A stretch of DNA of 18,279 bases from an uncultured Blautia sp. (GTDB lineage: Bacteria; Bacillota; Clostridia; Lachnospirales; Lachnospiraceae), in assembly GCA_934409175.1 (NCBI GenBank), contig CAKRVX010000035.1, positions 1 through 18,279 of the forward strand, written 5' to 3'. A model generated the notes under the pieces. The model searched no databases. It was not told the origin of the DNA and was given only the letters and a program-made list of their open reading frames with translations. A program made the translations under genes and the position numbers. Positions 1 to 6,061 of the stretch are shown piece by piece. Position 1 is the stretch's first letter. Every line of letters begins with the position of its first letter.

Positions 1-84
1 CTGTCCCGTGGATGCTCTGCAGACGATATCGTTGGTGTAGTAGCTATCACAGCAGTACAGTGCCAGGCTGACGACAATAAATAA
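1..84 (+). CDS. pta: Phosphate acetyltransferase, C-terminal end only (partial)
   Basis: Reading from base 1, an open frame of 27 codons ends at TAA 82-84. It encodes a hydrophobic tail containing ADDIVGVVAITAVQCQA, which matches the conserved end of phosphotransacetylases (the DIV.VVAITA stretch). The enzyme converts acetyl-CoA and phosphate to acetyl-phosphate in the cytoplasm. The next gene is acetate kinase, the enzyme that uses acetyl-phosphate, and pta-ackA is the usual order. Only the last few percent of the gene is present, so nothing can be said about its active site or promoter. The family call rests on the short tail plus the neighbour. Confidence 0.85.
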   Translation: MSRGCSADDIVGVVAITAVQCQADDNK

Positions 85-289
85 GATAGAAAATATTTGA
101 TCGACTACATAATATTAAGGGCATCGGAGGAGAAATTTCTGATTTCGATGCCTTTGATATCATAACTCATATTTCTGCGGAAATAATGAGAATATTATAA
201 TATGAAAGGAAAAGCTGACAGGTGTTTCTAAGATGTCTGTATCTGTATTACAGATGATGCTTAGAAATAATTGCCGGCAGAATATTAAA
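85..289 (+). promoter_or_regulatory. pta-ackA intergenic leader with two hairpins
   Basis: This 205-base gap holds two clear inverted repeats. The first pairs 117-126 with 146-155 (core GGCATCG/CGATGCC), encloses a small self-complementary AGAAATTTCT, and is followed by a poor T-tract (TTTGATAT), so it may be a weak pta terminator or an RNA-stability element. The second pairs CTCATATTTC (166-175) with 180-190 around a TGCG loop with one bulged A. A TATAAT lies at 196-201, but no good -35 sits 16-18 bases upstream. A nine-codon ORF (202-231) is visible but looks accidental. I see no known riboswitch. Confidence 0.4.
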
Positions 290-1480
290 ATGAACGTATT
301 AGTAATCAACTGTGGAAGTTCATCCCTGAAATATCAGCTGATCAACTCTGATTCAGAAGCAGTTCTTGCAAAAGGTCTCTGCGAGAGAATTGGTATTGAC
401 GGAAGATTAGTATATCAGAAAACAGGCTGTGACAAAGAAATCACAGAAGCTGCAATGCCTACACATAAAGAAGCAATTCAGATGGTACTGGATGCTCTTA
501 CAAATGACAAAACAGGCGCAATCGGAAGCCTGAAAGAAGTAAACGCTGTTGGACACCGTGTTGTACATGGTGGTGAGAAATTTGCGAAATCTGTAGTGAT
601 CACAGACGAAGTTATCGCAGCAGTAGAAGAGTGCAACGACCTTGCACCACTTCACAACCCTGCAAACCTGATCGGTATCCGTGTATGCTCCGAGCTTATG
701 CCAGGCGTACCTCAGGTAGCAGTATTTGATACAGCTTTCCATCAGACAATGCCTGCAAAAGCATATCTGTATGGACTTCCACTTGAATACTACAAGAACT
801 ACAAAGTAAGAAGATATGGTTTCCACGGAACATCCCACAGTTTCGTTTCCAAACGTGCTGTTGAATTCCTTGGCCTTGATAAAGACAACTCCAAAGTTAT
901 TGTCTGCCACCTTGGAAACGGTTCTTCCATCAGTGCTGTAGTAAACGGCAAATGCGTAGATACAACAATGGGTCTTACTCCACTTGAAGGTGTTGTTATG
1001 GGAACACGTTCCGGTAACATTGATCCGGCTATCATGGAATTCATCGCTAAGAAAGAGAACCTTGACATCGCTGGTATGATGAATGTTCTCAACAAGAAAT
1101 CTGGTCTTCTTGGATTATCCGGCGGATTATCCAGTGACTTCCGTGACCTGAATGAAGCAGCTCAGAGCGGAAATGAAGATGCAGCTAACGCAATTGACGT
1201 TCTTTGCTATGGTATCGCTAAATTCGTTGGTGGATATGTTGCAGCTATGAACGGCGTGGATGCGATCGTATTTACAGCAGGTATCGGCGAGAATGCTATT
1301 CCTGTACGTGAGAAAGTTGTAAGCTATCTTGGCTATCTTGGAGTTACACTTGATAAAGAAGCTAATGGAGTTCGCGGAGAAGAAATCGTAATCTCCACAC
1401 CGGATTCCAAAGTAAAAGTTGCAGTAATTCCAACAAACGAAGAGCTTGCAATCTGCAGAGAAACTGTAGCACTGGTATAA
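290..1480 (+). CDS. ackA: Acetate kinase
   Basis: This is a cytoplasmic enzyme that converts acetyl-phosphate and ADP to acetate and ATP, the energy-yielding step of the Pta-Ack pathway. The protein opens with MNVLVINCGSSSLKYQL, the acetate kinase N-terminal signature with the phosphate-binding NCGSSS. It also carries VGHRVVHGG (substrate-binding Arg region), VFDTAFHQTMP, YGFHGTSH, the nucleotide-binding HLGNGSS, TPLEGVVMGTRSG and FTAGIGENA near the end. From ATG 290 it is 396 residues, the normal family length. The frame is open 57 bases further upstream to an ATG at 233, but the extra 19 residues do not fit the family. Neither start has a convincing Shine-Dalgarno; 290 is chosen from protein conservation. 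It follows pta on the same strand. Confidence 0.97.
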   Translation: MNVLVINCGSSSLKYQLINSDSEAVLAKGLCERIGIDGRLVYQKTGCDKEITEAAMPTHKEAIQMVLDALTNDKTGAIGSLKEVNAVGHRVVHGGEKFAKSVVITDEVIAAVEECNDLAPLHNPANLIGIRVCSELMPGVPQVAVFDTAFHQTMPAKAYLYGLPLEYYKNYKVRRYGFHGTSHSFVSKRAVEFLGLDKDNSKVIVCHLGNGSSISAVVNGKCVDTTMGLTPLEGVVMGTRSGNIDPAIMEFIAKKENLDIAGMMNVLNKKSGLLGLSGGLSSDFRDLNEAAQSGNEDAANAIDVLCYGIAKFVGGYVAAMNGVDAIVFTAGIGENAIPVREKVVSYLGYLGVTLDKEANGVRGEEIVISTPDSKVKVAVIPTNEELAICRETVALV

Positions 1481-1517
1481 TACGGTGAATAGTTTCTGTG
1501 AATAAGACAGATCATAC

Positions 1518-1565
1518 AAGGGGGTGCGTCTGAACTTCGGGGGCACCCTTATTTCAGGGCTTTTT
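1518..1565 (+). terminator. Probable ackA terminator, compound hairpin
   Basis: GGGTGC (1522-1527) pairs with GCACCC (1543-1548) around a 15-base loop. A second, shorter pairing of CCCT (1546-1549) with AGGG (1556-1559) leads directly into CTTTTT. The two pairings share bases and exclude one another. The position 38 bases after the ackA stop, ahead of a new promoter, fits transcription termination. The hairpins are modest and the T-run is only five bases, so efficiency is uncertain. Confidence 0.45.
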
Positions 1566-1616
1566 CAACGTAAAGGAATATTACTTGACAAAATGTGAAA
1601 TTTTTCTAATTTATCG

Positions 1617-1645
1617 TTGACAAAAGCAAAAGCGGTATGTATAAT
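1617..1645 (+). promoter_or_regulatory. Sigma-A promoter for DUF177-rpmF
   Basis: Perfect -35 TTGACA (1617-1622) and perfect -10 TATAAT (1640-1645) are separated by exactly 17 bases. Transcription should start near 1652, about 20 bases before the DUF177 start codon. A second TTGACA lies at 1585-1590 but has no properly spaced -10. This is one of the strongest-looking promoters in the window, as expected for a ribosomal-protein operon. Confidence 0.85.
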
Positions 1646-1671
1646 AAAACGAGTGTGGATAGGAGAAAAAT

Positions 1672-2199
1672 ATGCAGATACATTTATCAGATATTTCATC
1701 CAGTGAAGGAAAGATTATCCAGCAGACTGCAGAGTTTGGAATGGACACTATCAGCTTTCAGACAGGTACCTTCCCGGTACTGGCGAAAGAGCCGATAGAG
1801 CTCACGATCACGAACACTGGAGACAGAAATCTTGAGATTAAGGGAACAGGTAAGATTACGGTAGGCATCCCCTGTGACAGATGTCTTGAGGAAGTTTCTG
1901 TGGAGATTCCTCTTGAGATTGAGAGAAAACTGGATATGAAACTTACAGATGAAGAACGTGTGAATGATCTGGACGAGAGTTCTTATCTCACAGGTATGGA
2001 CCTGGATGTGGACCAGCTGGTCTATCTTGAGGTACTGATGAGCTGGCCTTTGAAGGTTTTATGTAGAGAAGACTGCAAAGGAATCTGTAGCCAGTGCGGG
2101 AAAAACCTCAATGACGGTCCTTGTGGATGCGTCGAGGAACCTAAGGATCCCCGTATGGCAGCTATCAGTGATATATTTAGTAAATTTAAGGAGGTGTAA
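1672..2199 (+). CDS. DUF177 family protein (YceD-like), ribosome-associated
   Basis: This is a 175-residue cytoplasmic protein of the DUF177/YceD family, whose gene almost always precedes rpmF. Family work links it to 23S rRNA accumulation and L32, with no known enzymatic activity. The sequence shows the conserved CDRC pair (residues ~64-67, in VGIPCDRCLEEV). The C-terminal signature GICSQCGKNLN is followed by a second Cys cluster (GPCGC) and DPRMAAISDIF. The start ATG follows AGGAG with good spacing, 20 bases or so after a consensus promoter. Its stop is four bases before rpmF and the rpmF Shine-Dalgarno lies inside its last codons, so the two are cotranscribed and probably translationally coupled. 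Confidence 0.9.
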   Translation: MQIHLSDISSSEGKIIQQTAEFGMDTISFQTGTFPVLAKEPIELTITNTGDRNLEIKGTGKITVGIPCDRCLEEVSVEIPLEIERKLDMKLTDEERVNDLDESSYLTGMDLDVDQLVYLEVLMSWPLKVLCREDCKGICSQCGKNLNDGPCGCVEEPKDPRMAAISDIFSKFKEV

Positions 2200-2203
2200 C
2201 ATA

Positions 2204-2386
2204 ATGTCCATCTGTCCGAAGAATAAATCTTCCAAAGCAAGACGCGATAAGAGAAGAGCAAACTGGAAAATGAGCGCTCCGAATCTTGTAAAATGCAGCA
2301 AATGTGGAGCTCTTATGATGCCGCACAGAGTATGCAAAGCTTGCGGAAGCTACAACAAAAAGGAAATCATTAAAGTTGAAGACTAA
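2204..2386 (+). CDS. rpmF: Large-subunit ribosomal protein bL32
   Basis: This is a 60-residue basic protein of the 50S subunit. It begins MSICPKNKSSKARRDKRR, the usual L32 opening (a P.K..S..RRD.RR pattern). It has the zinc-ribbon form: CSKC at residues ~29-32 and CKAC at ~45-48. The start at 2204 is preceded by AAGGAGG (2189-2194). A longer upstream reading of the frame, from 2111, overlaps DUF177 and is not used. The four-cysteine type contrasts with Cys-less L32 paralogues that some bacteria use under zinc limitation. It forms an operon with DUF177. Confidence 0.97.
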   Translation: MSICPKNKSSKARRDKRRANWKMSAPNLVKCSKCGALMMPHRVCKACGSYNKKEIIKVED

Positions 2387-2405
2387 TTAATGATTACAGA
2401 ACATG

Positions 2406-2443
2406 CAGGTTGTTCCATCAATGGTGGAACGCCTGTTTTTTTT
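2406..2443 (+). terminator. Strong intrinsic terminator after rpmF
   Basis: CAGG (2406-2409) plus GTTCCA (2412-2417) pair with TGGAAC (2425-2430) plus CCTG (2432-2435) around a 7-base loop. Eight T residues (2436-2443) follow at once. It sits 20 bases after the rpmF stop. The MATE gene starts only 27 bases past the T-run, so transcription of that gene must come from read-through or from a promoter I cannot recognise. Confidence 0.9.
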
Positions 2444-2470
2444 ATTAATTCAGGGATGAGGAATAAAAAC

Positions 2471-3829
2471 ATGAAAGAAAAGATCAATCAGATTACAGAG
2501 GGTGTGATCTGGAAACAACTGCTGCTGTTTTTCTTTCCAATCGTATTTGGAACATTTTTTCAGCAGATATATAATACTGCAGACACTATTGTGGTTGGAA
2601 GATTTGTAGGAAAACAGGCGCTGGCAGCGGTGGGTGGTTCGGCAAGCCAGATTGCCAATCTGCTGGTAGGATTTTTTGTAGGTCTTTCTTCAGGCGCCGC
2701 TGTGGTGATCTCTCAGTTTTATGGAGCAAAGGATAAAAGAAATGTGGAGAAATCTCTGCATACAGCGGTGGCTTTTTCCATAGCTGCCGGAATTTTTCTG
2801 ACAGTGACCGGGATTATTCTTACCAAGCCGGCGCTTCTTCTGATGAAGACTCCGAAGGATGTGTTAGAAGATTCTGTGATTTATCTTCATATCTACTTCG
2901 GTGGTATGATCTTTAATCTTGTCTATAATATGGGTGCAGCCATTCTTAGAGCTGTAGGAGATTCCAGAAGACCATTGTATGTGCTGATCGTTACATGTGC
3001 CATGAATATTATATTGGATATTCTGTTTGTTGTTGTATTTCATATGGGGGTTCCGGGAGTGGCTGTGGCGACTGTAACGTCACAGATTATCAGTGCGCTG
3101 ATCGTTATGTTCATGTTGATGAAAACCAGGGAGATTTATGTACTGAAACTTTCGCAGATTCGTTTTGATCGAAGGATGCTTATGGCAGTACTCCGTATTG
3201 GAATCCCGGCGGGGCTGGAGTCCGTTATGTATAATATTTCCAATATTGTGATCCAGGTATTTGTCAATAATCTGGGAACAGATACAGTGGCTGCATGGGG
3301 GACTCTGGGAAAGATAGATGCTCTGTTCTGGATGGTGATCAACGCATATGCTATTTCCATTACTACCTTTACAGGACAGAATTATGGTGCTGGTAAATAT
3401 CACCGCATGCGGAAAAGCGTAAAAGTATGTATGTGTATGAGTATGATAAGTGCTGTTATTATGATTGGAGCCATGTATGCAGGAGCACCATGGATTTATC
3501 GTCTGTTTACAACAGATCAGGCTGTTGTGACAGCAGGAGTACATATGAGCCGTTATTTGCTGCCCTCTTATGTGATTTATGTAGTAATAGGCATTCTTTC
3601 CGGAGCTCTTCGAGGTGCGGGGAAAGTACTGATTCCTATGATCCTGACCTGTGGAGGGGTATGCTCCCTGCGTATTATCTGGCTGTTGTCCATGGGAAGA
3701 TTACATCCCGGAATCAATACGATTATGCTCAGTTATCCGGTATCCTGGAGTATTACGGCAGTGTTCTTTATCATCTATTATTTTGCAGCTTTTCCGAAAG
3801 CAAAGGCTGACATGGATAAAATTTCATGA
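2471..3829 (+). CDS. MATE family multidrug/metabolite efflux transporter
   Basis: This 452-residue polytopic inner-membrane protein has about 12 hydrophobic segments in two homologous halves, the layout and length of MATE (multi antimicrobial extrusion) antiporters, which use Na+ or H+ gradients. Supporting stretches are FGTFFQQIYNTADTIVVGRFVG (residues ~23-44; first TM pair and the conserved N..D.) and the mirrored second-half GIPAGLESVMYNISN (~245), with GALRGAGKVLIPM late in the protein. The chosen ATG 2471 follows ATGAGGA with about 7-base spacing. Reading upstream to 2390 would run through the rpmF terminator, so that extension is rejected. It closely follows that terminator and is 87 bases from the surface-protein gene. 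The substrate cannot be deduced. Confidence 0.93.
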   Translation: MKEKINQITEGVIWKQLLLFFFPIVFGTFFQQIYNTADTIVVGRFVGKQALAAVGGSASQIANLLVGFFVGLSSGAAVVISQFYGAKDKRNVEKSLHTAVAFSIAAGIFLTVTGIILTKPALLLMKTPKDVLEDSVIYLHIYFGGMIFNLVYNMGAAILRAVGDSRRPLYVLIVTCAMNIILDILFVVVFHMGVPGVAVATVTSQIISALIVMFMLMKTREIYVLKLSQIRFDRRMLMAVLRIGIPAGLESVMYNISNIVIQVFVNNLGTDTVAAWGTLGKIDALFWMVINAYAISITTFTGQNYGAGKYHRMRKSVKVCMCMSMISAVIMIGAMYAGAPWIYRLFTTDQAVVTAGVHMSRYLLPSYVIYVVIGILSGALRGAGKVLIPMILTCGGVCSLRIIWLLSMGRLHPGINTIMLSYPVSWSITAVFFIIYYFAAFPKAKADMDKIS

Positions 3830-3854
3830 AAAGAGACTTTTTGTCCCATGTTGG

Positions 3855-3898
3855 TTGATGAAGATTGAAAAATAGGGTATTCTGAAGTAGAACTTCAG
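3855..3898 (+). promoter_or_regulatory. Possible promoter and inverted repeat ahead of the surface-protein gene
   Basis: The gap after the MATE gene contains CTGAAGT (3882-3888) and ACTTCAG (3892-3898), a perfect 7-bp inverted repeat with a 3-base centre. It has no T-tract after it and so is not a terminator. TTGATG (3855-3860) and TATTCT (3878-3883), 17 bases apart, are a 4/6 plus 4/6 match to a sigma-A promoter, and the repeat overlaps the -10 and likely start point. It could be an operator or a 5' RNA hairpin. Both readings are weak. Confidence 0.3.
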
Positions 3899-3916
3899 GT
3901 GAAAGAAGGAAAGCCG

Positions 3917-6034
3917 ATGAAGAGAAAAAGGTACATTCTGATCTTTGTACTGTTGCTGCTGGGGACTGTCTGTAACAGCGTTTATGCACAGGAGGCAAAA
4001 AAGGAAAATCTTATAATACCCCGTGATATTCCAGCAGTAGCAGTAGAAATATATGGTACAAAAGAAGAGATACTGAATCAACTGAAAGATGTAACATACA
4101 CTTTATATACAGAGGATGAGACGCTGACTGTTCCTGTGAAATGGGATCTTTCCTCTGTTAATATGAATCAGAAAGGCGTTTATAAAATAAAAGGGAATCC
4201 GGAAAATGGACAGACGGGGCAGATACAGACTATGGTTTCTGTGCAGAGCCGTGACACGCCGGATATTAATGCATGGTATCGATTGACTGCTGCCGGAATT
4301 TACATTTTTCCCTGGCTGGACAGAAGTGATACAGAGGAAATGTCTGTCTGGATAAAAAAGGCAGGGGGACTTTGGATTGATCTTACGGAAGGAGGATATG
4401 CCATATGTGACAGTGATGGTTTATATCTTTCCAATCAAAGCATGAGTGCAGGGAACACTTATTTTATGACAGTAAGATATGGAAAGTCTATGACCAGAAT
4501 TCTGAAATTTGCTTATTGTACAGATGGAGATCTTAAAATTTACAGTTATACACAGGGAGAAATTGGAAATATATGGCATCCATCCAATTGCATTGCTTCT
4601 TACGAAAAAGAAGGAGAGAAATTTCTGACACGATGCGGTGCCTATGCAATTTCATCCAAAGATGAACTGAAAAAAATCAAAGATGAGCTGGAAAATGATC
4701 AGATGCTGAAAGTCAGTACAGCGTCTGTTTATGAAGATACACCAGAAAATCCGGCACTCCTTCTGAAATCAGCGTGGAATATTTCAGAAGTGAACACAGA
4801 ACGTCCGGGATTATATAAAATAGAAGGTATTTTTAAAATTCCGGAAGATTATGTTTTAAAACAAGGTTTTACATTACCCAAGGCATATGCTTATATTTCT
4901 GTTCAGAAAAAAGATGCACCCCAGATCGATACTTATTATATGCCGGCAGTACATGTGGTTCTTTTTCCTATGGTGACAGATGGATTTTCATCAGACGAAT
5001 TACAGAAATTTGAAATATATCTCAGAAAAAACAAGGGATCATATAAAAAACTGAAAAAGGATCAGGCAGTTATGACCAGCAGGGGAGTAGAACTGTATTG
5101 TGATACTCTGGAAGGACAGAACAGTTATGAGCTGTGTGTGGTACATACCAGAGGTAGTACAGGAATTTACTCATTTGTGTATGATGATGCCTTTATTACC
5201 AATGAATTCTGGCATCAGAGGAATTTTGCAGACAGAGAAGAAAGAAAACTGCCGGATATTATACAGACGGGGCCAGGTAAGACACAGGCGGTGGTTTCTA
5301 CGGTTCCTGCCCAAACACCGGATACAGAAGATGAGACGGAGAGGTATTCATACGAAAGTTCCGGGCAGAGAAATGGCAGTGAAGATAAAAAATCAGAAAG
5401 CACCTCTGTACCTCTGCAAATTTCTCAGATGCCGTCCTCTGCAGAACGGGTAACAGATACGGTTACCGTGATTACAGGCAGACGTCTGGCTCTGATGTTA
5501 TCTCAGAACGGATTTGCGAGATTTGAGAAAAATGGAATTGTATTTACAATTCCGAAGCAGGTGGCAGAAGACTGGAAACTGGGTGATACAGAAGAACTTC
5601 AGGTTATGATTGAGAAGATCAGTGACAGAGGATTCTCTATCCGCTTGTTTATCAGAAATGAAGAGATAGCAGAGGTACCAGGAGCGACAGTTCAGATACC
5701 GCTGGATCAGTTTGGGGAAGAATTGTCCGGACAGGAAGTAACAGTAAAGGATACAGAAGAGAATTTCTGTGAATGTTCTCTTGAACAGGGAATTTTGAAA
5801 GTAATGACAGACAGGACGGGAGATTATTTTCTGCAAAGCGGAGAGGAAGAAAGCCCCGTGCAGTCTGAATTTCCGGAAGAAGATGCGGCAGATGCTGTCC
5901 CGGAATCTGTGCGGGAAACAGCAGATGAAGCAGTCGGAAACAACGGCAATTTTAAAATGTTGGTGATAATTGGAGGAATCCTGTGTTTTACCGGCATATA
6001 TACCGTAAAGAAATTCCGTCAGAAAAGAAAATAA
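3917..6034 (+). CDS. Membrane-anchored surface protein with two Ig-like tandem repeats; function unknown
   Basis: This 705-residue protein is not recognised by name. A signal peptide opens it (KRKR, then a hydrophobic stretch ending VYA|QE near residue 25). Two repeats follow, ~34-222 and ~245-434. Each has a WDLS/WNIS...G.YKI.G segment resembling bacterial Ig-like domains (Trp at 76 and 287), a VSVQ..D.P.I...Y hinge and a closing WHxxN (Trp at 220 and 432), giving a period of 211-212 residues. A Ser/Thr/Glu/Gln-rich linker (~445-505), a third beta-rich region (~510-650), an acidic stalk, one C-terminal membrane span and a KKFRQKRK tail complete it. There is no LPxTG. GAAGGA supports ATG 3917. 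It lies 27 bases before the kinase gene and is probably cotranscribed. A sensory or adhesive role for the kinase is inference. Confidence 0.85.
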   Translation: MKRKRYILIFVLLLLGTVCNSVYAQEAKKENLIIPRDIPAVAVEIYGTKEEILNQLKDVTYTLYTEDETLTVPVKWDLSSVNMNQKGVYKIKGNPENGQTGQIQTMVSVQSRDTPDINAWYRLTAAGIYIFPWLDRSDTEEMSVWIKKAGGLWIDLTEGGYAICDSDGLYLSNQSMSAGNTYFMTVRYGKSMTRILKFAYCTDGDLKIYSYTQGEIGNIWHPSNCIASYEKEGEKFLTRCGAYAISSKDELKKIKDELENDQMLKVSTASVYEDTPENPALLLKSAWNISEVNTERPGLYKIEGIFKIPEDYVLKQGFTLPKAYAYISVQKKDAPQIDTYYMPAVHVVLFPMVTDGFSSDELQKFEIYLRKNKGSYKKLKKDQAVMTSRGVELYCDTLEGQNSYELCVVHTRGSTGIYSFVYDDAFITNEFWHQRNFADREERKLPDIIQTGPGKTQAVVSTVPAQTPDTEDETERYSYESSGQRNGSEDKKSESTSVPLQISQMPSSAERVTDTVTVITGRRLALMLSQNGFARFEKNGIVFTIPKQVAEDWKLGDTEELQVMIEKISDRGFSIRLFIRNEEIAEVPGATVQIPLDQFGEELSGQEVTVKDTEENFCECSLEQGILKVMTDRTGDYFLQSGEEESPVQSEFPEEDAADAVPESVRETADEAVGNNGNFKMLVIIGGILCFTGIYTVKKFRQKRK

Positions 6035-6061
6035 AAAAGCTGTCAAAGCCCATAGAAGGAG

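Noticed and set aside
202..231. Nine-codon ORF in the pta-ackA gap
   Set aside because: It is very short, has no ribosome site of its own and no recognisable attenuator residues.
407..910. Minus-strand open frame of 167 codons across ackA
   Set aside because: It lies wholly inside acetate kinase on the other strand, resembles no family and has no ribosome site; it is a shadow of the ackA codon pattern.
5930..6034. Possible sortase anchor at the end of the surface protein
   Set aside because: There is a hydrophobic span and a basic tail but no LPxTG-like motif before them; it looks like a plain membrane anchor.
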